From Paracoccus alcaliphilus (lineage in GTDB: Bacteria; Pseudomonadota; Alphaproteobacteria; Rhodobacterales; Rhodobacteraceae), in assembly GCF_028553725.1 (NCBI RefSeq), contig NZ_CP067125.1, forward strand, positions 248,001-312,000: DNA of 64,000 nt, written 5' to 3'. The position numbers and the translations under genes are program-made. Under the pieces are notes generated by a model that had not been told where the DNA came from, ran no database searches, and saw only the letters and a list, made by a program, of their open reading frames with translations. Positions 54,167-62,578 of this stretch are shown in pieces; position 1 is the first letter of the stretch, and the number at the start of each line of letters is the position of its first letter.

Positions 54167-55132
54167 ATGAGTGCGTTCAGAACATTGCTGTTTTCGGCGG
54201 CTACCATCACCGCGGTAACGGGGGCGGCCTTCGCTCAGACCGACTGGCCAAGCCAGACCGTCACTGTGATCATCGGTGCCAGCCCGGGCGGAGATACCGA
54301 CTTCAATGCCCGCACCTTCGCCCGTTATTTCGAACAGGTGACGGGTGTATCGATGGTCATCACCAACATGCCCGGCGGTGGTGCGACGATTGCCACCTCG
54401 GCCGTGCGCGATGCCGCCCCTGACGGCTCGACGATCCTGTTCGGTCATACCGGCCACCTGATCGTGACCGAGGTTTCGGGTCTGGCCGACTATGGCATCG
54501 ACGATTTCGAGATCTGCTGCATCCCGGCGGTGGACCAGGGCGCCGTCTTCGTGACCAGCGCGCAATCGGAAATCACGTCGGTCGAGGAACTGCTGGAACG
54601 CACGAACGAGGATCCGAATGCGGTGATCTTTGGCACTGAATTCGGGGGCTATTCGCACCTGCAGGGTCTTCTGCTCATGAATGAAACAGGCGCTGAAATG
54701 CGTTTTGTCGATACCGGCTCGGCTGCCGAAAAGATCACCTCTTTGCTTGGTGGCCGCATTCATGTGGCGGGCATCGCCTATGGGGCAATCCAGGACTATC
54801 ACGAGGCCGGTCAGATGGCAGTGCTTGGCCAGCCCAACGCGGAACGCAACCCGCTTCTGGGGGAAATTTCCACCTTCTCCGAACAGGGCATCGATTTCGT
54901 GATGAACAATCCGTACATCATCGCCTTCCCCAAAGGGACCGACGAAGCGATCATCGAGCGTATGGCGGAAATATCGGCCGAGATTTCCGAGATCCCGGAA
55001 TATGCGTCCGATCTTGAACAAGGCTTCCGTCAGCCCGTGCTTTCTTACGGGCATGAGGAATCGCTGGAATTGCTGGGCACGATCCGCGACAATTACATGC
55101 AGTATCGCGACGCGCTGCAGGCGTCTCGCTGA
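54167..55132 (+). CDS. tctC: Tripartite tricarboxylate transporter receptor (TctC/Bug family)
   Basis: A 321-residue periplasmic receptor with a signal peptide ending AAFAQ. Bug-family features are WPSQTVTVIIGASPGGDTDFNARTFARYFEQVTG (with the ligand-binding PGG-D loop), VITNMPGGGATIATSAVRDAAPDGSTILFG and LGGRIHVAGIAYGA. It feeds carboxylates to the TctBA permease. A GGGGAGGAG ribosome site precedes it. With the dehydratase and aldehyde dehydrogenase downstream, a sugar acid ligand is likely (inference). A 10-bp hairpin follows. Confidence 0.9.
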   Translation: MSAFRTLLFSAATITAVTGAAFAQTDWPSQTVTVIIGASPGGDTDFNARTFARYFEQVTGVSMVITNMPGGGATIATSAVRDAAPDGSTILFGHTGHLIVTEVSGLADYGIDDFEICCIPAVDQGAVFVTSAQSEITSVEELLERTNEDPNAVIFGTEFGGYSHLQGLLLMNETGAEMRFVDTGSAAEKITSLLGGRIHVAGIAYGAIQDYHEAGQMAVLGQPNAERNPLLGEISTFSEQGIDFVMNNPYIIAFPKGTDEAIIERMAEISAEISEIPEYASDLEQGFRQPVLSYGHEESLELLGTIRDNYMQYRDALQASR

Positions 55133-55145
55133 TATCTGGGCAAGC

Positions 55146-55170
55146 ATGCGTCCGGCCCGCCCGGACGCAT
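55146..55170 (+). terminator. Intercistronic hairpin after tctC
   Basis: Perfect 10-bp stem ATGCGTCCGG/CCGGACGCAT with a 5-base loop, 13 bases after the receptor stop and 33 before tctB. There is no T-run. Confidence 0.62.
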
Positions 55171-55203
55171 AATCTGCGAACTTTCTGACAAAGCGGATCA
55201 ATC

Positions 55204-55743
55204 ATGGCACAGTCCAGAACGAAGGGCCTTGTAGTCGGCGCGGCCATGCTGCTGACGGGCCTGATCTACTTCCTTCTTGCAGCCCGGGTACCGGGCTCCG
55301 GCGGCGTGGATGCCAGCTTCTTTCCCAAAGTGCTGTCGGCCGGAATGATCCTGCTGGGCGCCGTTCATCTGTTCCAGAGCTGGTGCCAGCCCGCCACCCC
55401 GGCGCCGCAGCCGGTCAGCGGCGACATCGTCGAGCAGGCCCGCGCCGCAGTCGATGATGAGGACGCGCCCGTCGGCGAAGGTGCCCCGGATTATCCCAGC
55501 GTCGTCTTCTCGCTGCTGCTGATCGGTCTTTTCGTGCTGATGATGCGGCCGATCGGCTTCGTCTTTGCCGCCGCGATCTATCTTTTCCTGCAATTCGCGC
55601 TGCTCAGCCCGTCCGGCAAGCCTGTCCCGTGGCTGCGGCTGGCGCTTCTGGCGGTGGTGGTATCGACCGCGATCTTCTTTCTTTTCCGCTATGGCTTCAG
55701 CCTGATGCTTCCGGCAGGCCCGCTGGCCCCATTCCTGTTCTGA
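55204..55743 (+). CDS. tctB: Tripartite tricarboxylate transporter TctB-like small permease
   Basis: A 179-residue membrane protein with four hydrophobic segments (GLVVGAAMLLTGLIYFLLAA; VVFSLLLIGLFVLMMRPIGFVFAAAIYLFLQFALL; and a C-terminal pair) and an acidic hydrophilic loop between the first two (about residues 60-95). DASFFPKVLSAGMILLGAVHLFQ matches the TctB family. It works with TctA and TctC. Confidence 0.87.
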   Translation: MAQSRTKGLVVGAAMLLTGLIYFLLAARVPGSGGVDASFFPKVLSAGMILLGAVHLFQSWCQPATPAPQPVSGDIVEQARAAVDDEDAPVGEGAPDYPSVVFSLLLIGLFVLMMRPIGFVFAAAIYLFLQFALLSPSGKPVPWLRLALLAVVVSTAIFFLFRYGFSLMLPAGPLAPFLF

Positions 55744-55755
55744 GGAGCGCAGACG

Positions 55756-57264
55756 ATGGTAGATCTTTTCGCCGCCGGCCTTCTCGCCGCAATTCAGCCC
55801 CAGATGCTGCTGCTGATCTTTCTGGGTGTGGTCGTGGGCATCATCTTCGGATCCATCCCGGGTCTGACCGCCGTCATGGCCATCGCGCTGTGTTTGCCCA
55901 TGACCTATGGCATGTCGCCCGCCGCGGGCATGTCGCTGCTGGTCGCGCTTTTCGTGGGCGCGACCTCGGGCGGGCTCATCGCGGCAATCCTTCTCAAGAT
56001 CCCCGGCACGCCATCCTCGATCGCCACGACTTTCGATGGTGGCCCGATGATGGAAAAGGGCGAGGGGGTAAAGGCGCTGGGGGCAGGGATCGTCTTTTCC
56101 TTTATCGGGACGATCCTGTCGATCATCGCGCTTGTCTTCATCGCACCGACGCTGGCGCGGGTGGCGCTGTCATTCGGCCCGCATGAGTATTTCGCCATCG
56201 CGATCTTTTCGCTGACGCTGATTGCGACGCTGTCCTCGGGCTCGATGACGACGGGCATTTTTTCGGGGCTGGTGGGCTTTGGCGTCTCGACGGTGGGGAT
56301 CGCACCGGTCGATGCAACCCGTCGCTTCACCTTCGGCACGGTCGAGTTGAATTCGGGTTTCTCGATTCTCGCGGTGCTGGTGGGGATGTTCGCCATCGCC
56401 GAGGTTATCAAGGTGGCCGAAGGGGGCCGTGCGGGCAGCAACATCAAGATCATGGCCCCTGTCATGAAGGGCGTAAAGGGCTTCGGCTTCAGCATGAAGG
56501 AGTTCTTCGAGCAGATCCCCAACGCCTTCCGTTCGTCCGTCATCGGTATTGTCATCGGGATCCTTCCCGGGATCGGTGCCGGCACCTCGAACATTCTTGC
56601 CTATATCGCCGCCCGCTCGCGTTCCAAGACGCCCGAGAAATTCGGCAAGGGCACGCTTGAAGGGGTCGTCGCACCCGAGTCCGCCAACAATGCCGGGATC
56701 GGTGGTGCGATGATCCCGCTTCTGACCCTGGGCATTCCCGGTGATGCCGTCACGGCGATCCTGCTGGGTGGATTGATGATGCACGGCATCCAACCCGGTC
56801 CGATGCTGTTCGTGACGCAGGCGAGCCTCGTTTACACGATCTTCGCCGCACTTACGATTTCGGCAATCGTGATGCTGATCGTCGAATTCTATGGGCTGCG
56901 CATCTTCGTGAAACTGCTGGCCATCCCGCGTCATATCCTGCTGCCGGTGATTCTCGTGCTGTGTGCGGTCGGCGCCTTCGGCCTTGCCAGCCGCACCTTC
57001 GATATCTGGACGGTGCTGGGCTTCGGTATCCTGGGCTATGCCTTCGTCAAGGCGGGCATTCCCACTGCACCCTTCATCATCGGTTTCATCCTTGGTCCGA
57101 TGGCGGAAACGAATTTCCGGCGCGGGCTTCAGTTGTCGCAGGGTGAGTACAGCGGCTTTCTGACCAACCCGATTTCCGGTGCTTTCCTCGCGCTGGCCGC
57201 ACTTTCGATCGTCTGGCAGATCTGGTCGGGCTTGCGCAAGCGGCCCGCGCGGACAAGCAGCTGA
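55756..57264 (+). CDS. tctA: Tripartite tricarboxylate transporter TctA-like large permease
   Basis: A 502-residue membrane protein with about 12 helices. The two TctA signature segments are present: FGSIPGLTAVMAIALCLPMTYGM with GGLIAAILLKIPGTPSSIATTFDG, and IGIVIGILPGIGAGTSNILAYIAARSRSKTPEKFGKGTLEGVVAPESANNAGIGGAMIPLLTLGIPGDAVTAILLGGLMMHGIQPGP. It forms the Na+ or H+-coupled pore for the TctC-delivered carboxylate. It is followed closely by the dehydratase gene. Confidence 0.92.
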   Translation: MVDLFAAGLLAAIQPQMLLLIFLGVVVGIIFGSIPGLTAVMAIALCLPMTYGMSPAAGMSLLVALFVGATSGGLIAAILLKIPGTPSSIATTFDGGPMMEKGEGVKALGAGIVFSFIGTILSIIALVFIAPTLARVALSFGPHEYFAIAIFSLTLIATLSSGSMTTGIFSGLVGFGVSTVGIAPVDATRRFTFGTVELNSGFSILAVLVGMFAIAEVIKVAEGGRAGSNIKIMAPVMKGVKGFGFSMKEFFEQIPNAFRSSVIGIVIGILPGIGAGTSNILAYIAARSRSKTPEKFGKGTLEGVVAPESANNAGIGGAMIPLLTLGIPGDAVTAILLGGLMMHGIQPGPMLFVTQASLVYTIFAALTISAIVMLIVEFYGLRIFVKLLAIPRHILLPVILVLCAVGAFGLASRTFDIWTVLGFGILGYAFVKAGIPTAPFIIGFILGPMAETNFRRGLQLSQGEYSGFLTNPISGAFLALAALSIVWQIWSGLRKRPARTSS

Positions 57265-57314
57265 TGCACGACCGGCCCACCGCCATGGCAGCGCCCCGAT
57301 CCAACGGAGACAAG

Positions 57315-59057
57315 ATGACACGACCTGTCCGCAAGCAACCTTCCCAATTGCGTTCGGCTCGCTGGTTTGCACCGGACGACCTGCGCAGCTTTGGCCATCG
57401 ATCGCGGTTGATGCAGCTCGGCTATTCACCCGAAGAGTTCATGGGGCGCCCGCTGATCGGGATCCTGAACACCTGGTCCGAGATCAACTCCTGCCATTCG
57501 CATTTCCGCGAACGCGCAAAGGACGTGAAGCGCGGCATTCAGATGGCGGGAGGCTTTGCTGTCGAAATGCCCTCGCTGTCTGTGGACGAAAGCTTCACCA
57601 AGCCCACCTCGATGCTTTATCGCAACATGCTGGCGATGGAAGTGGAAGAGATGATCCGTTCGCACCCCTTTGACGGGGTGGTACTGATGGGTGGCTGCGA
57701 CAAGACCACGCCGGGTCTGGTCATGGGGGCGATTACCGCAGGCGTGCCGATGATCTATCTGCCCGCCGGACCGATGTTGCGCGGAAACTATCGCGGTCAG
57801 CATCTCGGTTCGGGATCCGACGCGTGGAAATACTGGGACGAACGCCGCGCCGGTAATATCGATGAGAAGGAATGGGAAGACTTGCAGGGCGGTATCGCCC
57901 GTTCGGCGGGTGTGTGCATGACGATGGGCACCGCCTCGACGATGACCGCGATCACCGACGCGATGGGCTTGACGCTGCCGGGCGCGTCCTCGATCCCAGC
58001 GGTCGATTCCGGCCACCAGAGGATGAGCGCGGATTGCGGCCGCCGCATTGTCGATATGGTCTGGGAGGACCTGACCCCCGACCGGATCGTGACTGATGCC
58101 TCGGTGCGCAACGCCGCCATCGTCGCCATGGCGACGGGCTGTTCGACCAATGCGGTGGTGCATCTGGTGGCGATGGCGCGTCGTGCGGGGGTGGACCTGT
58201 CGCTTGACGCGTTGGACGAACTTGGCCGCGACACGCCACTGATCGCCAATGTCCGCCCCTCGGGCAAGGACTACCTGATGGAAGATTTCCACTATGCGGG
58301 CGGGTTGCGCGCATTGATGGTGCAATTGCGCGACAGGCTGGACCTGTCCTGTCTGACCGTAACCGGGCGGACGATGGGCGAAAACCTTGAAGGGGCGAGG
58401 GTCTGGAACGACGACGTGATCCGCCCGCTGTCGAACCCGATCTATAAGGAAGGCTCGCTGGCGGTGCTGCGCGGTAATCTTTGCCCCGATGGTGCGGTGA
58501 TCAAACCAGCCGCATGCGATCCGAAATATCATGTTCACGAAGGCCCCGCGCTGGTCTTTGACAGCTATCCCGAGATGAAGGCGGCCATTGACGACGATAA
58601 TCTGGACGTCACCCCCGACCATGTGCTGGTGCTGCGCAATGCCGGGCCTCTGGGCGGGCCGGGCTTTCCGGAATGGGGGATGCTGCCCATTCCCAAGGCG
58701 TTGATCCGGCAGGGCCATCGCGACATGCTGCGCATATCCGATGCGCGGATGTCGGGGACATCCTACGGGGCCTGTGTGCTGCATGTCGCGCCGGAAGCCT
58801 ATGTTGGCGGGCCGCTGGCGCTGTTGCGGACCGGCGATATCGTCAGGCTCGACCTGCCGCTGCGTCGGCTCGACATGCTGGTCGATGAAGCCGAAATCGT
58901 CCGCCGCCGCGAGGCATGGCAGCCGCCAGAGCCGCGTTTCGAACGGGGCTGGGGCTGGATGTTCTCGAAGCATGTGACGCAGGCCGATACGGGCTGCGAT
59001 TTCGATTTCCTTCAGCACGATTTCGGTCGCGCTGCCGGTGAACCCGACATTTTCTGA
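57315..59057 (+). CDS. IlvD/Edd family sugar-acid dehydratase
   Basis: A 580-residue iron-sulfur dehydratase. The cluster cysteines are Cys60 (EINSCHSHF), Cys128 (MGGCDKTTPG) and Cys201 (GVCMTMGTAST); the late segment ISDARMSGTSYGACVLHVAPEA carries the catalytic Ser region. Length and the NSCHSH motif fit the pentonate/hexonate branch (arabonate, xylonate, gluconate dehydratases) better than dihydroxy-acid dehydratase of branched-chain synthesis. It would convert an imported aldonate to a 2-keto-3-deoxy acid. ATG 57315 has GGAG upstream; the frame reaches 57264 within the tctA stop. Confidence 0.88.
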   Translation: MTRPVRKQPSQLRSARWFAPDDLRSFGHRSRLMQLGYSPEEFMGRPLIGILNTWSEINSCHSHFRERAKDVKRGIQMAGGFAVEMPSLSVDESFTKPTSMLYRNMLAMEVEEMIRSHPFDGVVLMGGCDKTTPGLVMGAITAGVPMIYLPAGPMLRGNYRGQHLGSGSDAWKYWDERRAGNIDEKEWEDLQGGIARSAGVCMTMGTASTMTAITDAMGLTLPGASSIPAVDSGHQRMSADCGRRIVDMVWEDLTPDRIVTDASVRNAAIVAMATGCSTNAVVHLVAMARRAGVDLSLDALDELGRDTPLIANVRPSGKDYLMEDFHYAGGLRALMVQLRDRLDLSCLTVTGRTMGENLEGARVWNDDVIRPLSNPIYKEGSLAVLRGNLCPDGAVIKPAACDPKYHVHEGPALVFDSYPEMKAAIDDDNLDVTPDHVLVLRNAGPLGGPGFPEWGMLPIPKALIRQGHRDMLRISDARMSGTSYGACVLHVAPEAYVGGPLALLRTGDIVRLDLPLRRLDMLVDEAEIVRRREAWQPPEPRFERGWGWMFSKHVTQADTGCDFDFLQHDFGRAAGEPDIF

Positions 59058-59066
59058 GGCGAGGCA

Positions 59067-59969
59067 ATGACTGAAGACATTCTTGGAAAGGCACTGGGCG
59101 GTATCTCGGGTATTCTCGTGACGCCTTATGACAAGGACGGGGAAATAGACCCGGCACGCCTTGCCCCCATTCTCGACCGTGCGCTTGGCGCGGGCGTGCA
59201 CATGCCCGTCGTGAACGGCAATACCGGCGAATTCTATGCCCTGACGACCGACGAAGCCGTGACGATGGTGCAAGAGGTGGCCGGGCTGGTCGCCGGTCGT
59301 GCGCCGCTGCTGGCGGGCGTCGGGCGGGGGATCCGCGATGCACAGCGGCTGGCCCGCGCCTCGGCCGATGCCGGGGCTGCGGCGCTGATGGTCCATCAGC
59401 CCCCCGATCCCTTCGTGGCACCGCGTGGTATTGTCGATTACCTCAAGGCCGTGGCCGATGCGTCGGGCGGGCTGCCGATGATGGTCTATCTGCGTAATGA
59501 CGCCATCGGCACGAATGCAATCGTGGATCTGGTCTCACTGCCCGAGGTTCGGGGCGTCAAATGGGCCACTCCAAATCCGCTGAAACTGGCCGAGGCAATA
59601 GCCGCTTCCGACCCTTCGATCACCTGGGTCGGCGGGTTGGCCGAGGTCTGGGCGCCCGCGCTTTATGCGGTTGGCGCGCGCGGTTTCACATCGGGGTTGA
59701 TCAATGTCTGGCCCGAGATGTCCGTGGCAATCCACGCGGCACTTGAGGAAAGCGATTATGCCGGGGCCAACGCCCTGATCGCGAAGATGCGCGTGTTCGA
59801 AGACATTCGCGCCGAGGAGATGAACGGTGCCAATGTCACCGGGGTCAAGGCGGCCCTTCTGGGAATGGGTCTGGACTGCGGCCCGACCCGCCCGCCCTCG
59901 GCCTGGCCGCTGAACCCATCGCAGCAGGATCGGCTTGATGCTTTCCTGAAAACCCATGTTCTGAAGTGA
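59067..59969 (+). CDS. Dihydrodipicolinate synthase/N-acetylneuraminate lyase family protein
   Basis: A 300-residue class I aldolase or dehydratase. The Schiff-base lysine is Lys165 (VRGVKWATP), the proton-relay Tyr141 (MMVYLRNDA), and NGNTGEFYALT (50-60) corresponds to the substrate carboxylate loop. In sugar-acid pathways such enzymes dehydrate 2-keto-3-deoxy acids to alpha-ketoglutarate semialdehyde or split them to pyruvate and an aldehyde. The aldehyde dehydrogenase downstream favours the dehydratase role. It starts nine bases after the dehydratase stop. Confidence 0.85.
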   Translation: MTEDILGKALGGISGILVTPYDKDGEIDPARLAPILDRALGAGVHMPVVNGNTGEFYALTTDEAVTMVQEVAGLVAGRAPLLAGVGRGIRDAQRLARASADAGAAALMVHQPPDPFVAPRGIVDYLKAVADASGGLPMMVYLRNDAIGTNAIVDLVSLPEVRGVKWATPNPLKLAEAIAASDPSITWVGGLAEVWAPALYAVGARGFTSGLINVWPEMSVAIHAALEESDYAGANALIAKMRVFEDIRAEEMNGANVTGVKAALLGMGLDCGPTRPPSAWPLNPSQQDRLDAFLKTHVLK

Positions 59970-59976
59970 GGCCCAG

Positions 59977-60702
59977 ATGAGCAACCATACCCTTTCCGAC
60001 GACACCCGCACAAAGCTGAAGCAGGTCTCGACCGCCTCGATCGCGACCGCCCTGTTCAAGCGCGGGCTGCGCAACCAGTTCATCCAGGGTGTCGTGCCGG
60101 TCGCGCCAAAGGATGAGAACATGGTCGGTCCCGCCTTCACCCTGCGCTATATCCCCGCGCGCGAGGATCGCAACCCGCTTACGGTCTTTCGCAATCCGGA
60201 TCACCCGCAGCGCGTCGCCATCGAGACCTGCCCGGCCGGCCATGTGCTGGTGATGGATGGCCGCAAGGATGCCCGCGCGGCCACGGCCGGCTCGATCCTG
60301 ATCACCCGGCTGGCGTTGCGCGGCGCGGCGGGGGTGGTGACCGATGCGGGAATGCGCGACGCGGAAGGCATCGGCAAGCTGGACATGCCCGCCTATTTCG
60401 CGAAGCCCTCGGCGCCCACCAACCTGACCCATCACGAGGCGCTGGACATCAATGTCCCGATCTCTTGCGGCGATGCGCCGGTTTTTCCGGGCGATGTGAT
60501 GGTCGGCGACAAGGACGGGGTGATGGTGATCCCGGCGCATCTGGCCGACGAGATCGCCGATGAATGCACCGGCATGGAAAGTTACGAGGATTTTGTTCTG
60601 GCAGAGGTTCAGGCGGGCGCGGCGATCATCGGCCTCTATCCGGCGACCAGGGATGAAAACCTGAAGAAATACGAGGACTGGCGTGCCCGCACCGGACGAT
60701 AG
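59977..60702 (+). CDS. RraA-like / HMG-aldolase family protein
   Basis: A 241-residue protein of the RraA/HMG-CHA aldolase superfamily. GHVLVMDGRKDARAATAGSILITRLALRGAAGVVTDAGMRDAEGI includes Arg127-Asp128, the pair that binds substrate and metal in class II pyruvate aldolases; the true RNase E inhibitor RraA is shorter (about 160 residues). In this setting an aldolase or a keto-acid isomerase or decarboxylase acting on the sugar-acid intermediate is more likely than RNase regulation. It begins seven bases after the DHDPS-family gene. The exact reaction is unknown. Confidence 0.8.
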   Translation: MSNHTLSDDTRTKLKQVSTASIATALFKRGLRNQFIQGVVPVAPKDENMVGPAFTLRYIPAREDRNPLTVFRNPDHPQRVAIETCPAGHVLVMDGRKDARAATAGSILITRLALRGAAGVVTDAGMRDAEGIGKLDMPAYFAKPSAPTNLTHHEALDINVPISCGDAPVFPGDVMVGDKDGVMVIPAHLADEIADECTGMESYEDFVLAEVQAGAAIIGLYPATRDENLKKYEDWRARTGR

Positions 60703-60824
60703 CAACAGCATGGCAGCCCATCCGCTGCCGGTTTCGGGACGACCTTTACCACAATCATAAGCGGGCCGAGCGCAGCGCAATTGTCTGCGACGCATCGGTC
60801 CGGCACGATCTGAAAGGATTTTTC

Positions 60825-62339
60825 ATGACTTTCACTCCGCATGGCAAGCACTTGATCGCAGGCGAGTGGGTCGCCACCGATCAGCGTTTCAGCAGCGAAC
60901 CGGCCCACGGCCCGACGCATGAGTTCTGGGTCGGCACGGTCGATCTGGTGAATCGCGCCTGCGAGGCGGCAGAGGATGCATTCTGGTCCTTCGCCTATTC
61001 CAGTCGTGCAGACCGCGCCCGCTTCCTCGACGCCATCGCCGACGAGATCGAGGCTCGCGCCGAGGCGATCACCGAAATCGGCAGCCAGGAAACCGGCCTG
61101 CCCGAAGCGCGGCTGCAGGGCGAACGCGGCCGCACCGTGGGCCAGTTGCGCCTGTTCGCAGATCATATCCGCAAGGGCGACTATCTCGACCGCCGCCATG
61201 ATCGCGCCCTGCCAGACCGCCAGCCCATGCCGCGTCCCGATATCCGGCTGCTGGAGCGACCGATCGGTCCCGTGGCGGTCTTCGGTGCCTCGAACTTCCC
61301 GCTGGCTTTCTCGACCGCGGGCGGCGACACGGCTGCCGCATTGGCCGCCGGATGCCCGGTCGTGGTCAAGGGCCATTCCGCCCATCCGGGCACCGGCGAA
61401 ATAGTGGCGGAAGCCATTGATGCCGCAATCAGGACCTGCAACCTCCATCCCGGCGTATTCAGCCTGATTCAGGGCGGCAGACGGGATGTCGGAACCGCGC
61501 TGGTCCAGCATCCACGGATCAAGGCGGTGGGCTTCACCGGCAGCCTTGCAGGGGGCCGGGCGCTGTTCAACCTTTGCGCACAGCGCCCCGAGCCGATCCC
61601 GTTCTTTGGCGAGCTGGGCTCGGTCAACCCCATGTTCCTGCTGCCTGCCGCGATGGCGGCGCGGGCCGACACGATCGGCAGCGGCTGGGCCGGATCGCTG
61701 ACCATGGGTGCGGGTCAGTTCTGCACCAATCCCGGCATTGCCGTGGTGTTGGACGGCGCCGATGTCGACCGCTTTACCAAAGCCGCCGAAAACGCGCTGG
61801 CCGAGGTCGCTCCGCAGGTGATGCTGACCCCCGGTATCGCGAAGGCCTATCGCGATGGCAAGGCCCGCTTCGACGACCGCAATGCGGTAAAGCCGATCCT
61901 GACCACCGACAGCACGGATCGCCAGGCCCGTCCGAACCTTTATGAGACCACGGCGGAAGCCTGGCTTCAGGACCATGAGCTTGGCGAAGAGGTCTTCGGC
62001 CCTCTGGGCCTGATCGTCCGGGTCCGCGACGTGGACGAGATGGAGCGACTGGCCAGGGGGTTCGAGGGCCAGCTGACTGCCACGCTTCACATGGATGATG
62101 CCGATCTGTCCGTTGCGCAACGCTTGCTGCCGGTACTGGAACGCAAGGCGGGCCGGGTGCTGGTCAACGGCTTTCCGACAGGGGTCGAGGTCTGCGACGC
62201 CATGGTTCATGGTGGTCCATACCCCGCCAGCACCAATTTCGGCGCGACATCCGTGGGCACCATGGCCATCCGCAGATTCCTGCGACCCGTCAGCTACCAG
62301 AACTTCCCCGATGCGCTGTTGCCAGAGGATCTGAGGTGA
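60825..62339 (+). CDS. NADP-dependent aldehyde dehydrogenase, alpha-ketoglutarate-semialdehyde type
   Basis: A 504-residue dehydrogenase with catalytic Cys300 (GAGQFCTNPG), general base Glu263 (FFGELGSVNP) and the cofactor region FGASNFPLAFSTAGGDTAAALAAGCPVVVKGH. These forms match the aldehyde dehydrogenase group that oxidises alpha-ketoglutarate semialdehyde to alpha-ketoglutarate at the end of nonphosphorylative pentose, glucarate or hydroxyproline pathways. A 122-base gap with a small hairpin (GGCAGC/GCTGCC near 60711-60730) separates it from the RraA-like gene. It completes the module from sugar acid to the TCA cycle. Confidence 0.88.
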   Translation: MTFTPHGKHLIAGEWVATDQRFSSEPAHGPTHEFWVGTVDLVNRACEAAEDAFWSFAYSSRADRARFLDAIADEIEARAEAITEIGSQETGLPEARLQGERGRTVGQLRLFADHIRKGDYLDRRHDRALPDRQPMPRPDIRLLERPIGPVAVFGASNFPLAFSTAGGDTAAALAAGCPVVVKGHSAHPGTGEIVAEAIDAAIRTCNLHPGVFSLIQGGRRDVGTALVQHPRIKAVGFTGSLAGGRALFNLCAQRPEPIPFFGELGSVNPMFLLPAAMAARADTIGSGWAGSLTMGAGQFCTNPGIAVVLDGADVDRFTKAAENALAEVAPQVMLTPGIAKAYRDGKARFDDRNAVKPILTTDSTDRQARPNLYETTAEAWLQDHELGEEVFGPLGLIVRVRDVDEMERLARGFEGQLTATLHMDDADLSVAQRLLPVLERKAGRVLVNGFPTGVEVCDAMVHGGPYPASTNFGATSVGTMAIRRFLRPVSYQNFPDALLPEDLR

Positions 62340-62384
62340 TTGGGGTGGATCTGGAAAACATGGTCTGCCAGATCCACCCCAATC
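62338..62384 (+). terminator. Perfect 17-bp hairpin at the end of the sugar-acid operon
   Basis: Arms GATTGGGGTGGATCTGG (62338-62354) and CCAGATCCACCCCAATC (62368-62384) are perfect complements, with a 13-base loop. The left arm begins within the aldehyde dehydrogenase stop codon. The sequence after it (ATCATATCTTTCAATCT) is only partly T-rich. Most likely a strong terminator or 3' end stabiliser; the length and perfection are unusual. Confidence 0.65.
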
Positions 62385-62525
62385 ATCATATCTTTCAATC
62401 TGCTGCCGCGTGTTAAGGGTGGATCGGCGGTACCCGGAAGACTTGTGCCGTCGCCGGGACGTGACCAGATGGGCCGGTCGCATGGGGCTTTCGGAAAAAG
62501 ATTACCGGCCCTCTGTCCCGCAATC

Positions 62526-62551
62526 CCGTTGCCGGTGAGTATCGGCAACGG
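62526..62551 (-). terminator. Hairpin downstream of the alanine symporter gene
   Basis: Perfect 9-bp stem CCGTTGCCG/CGGCAACGG with an 8-base loop, flanked by CCCGC and GCGGG that extend the pairing. It lies 27 bases after the minus-strand symporter stop and is likely its terminator. Confidence 0.55.
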
Positions 62552-62578
62552 AAGCGGGGCGTGAAATGTGATGGCGCC

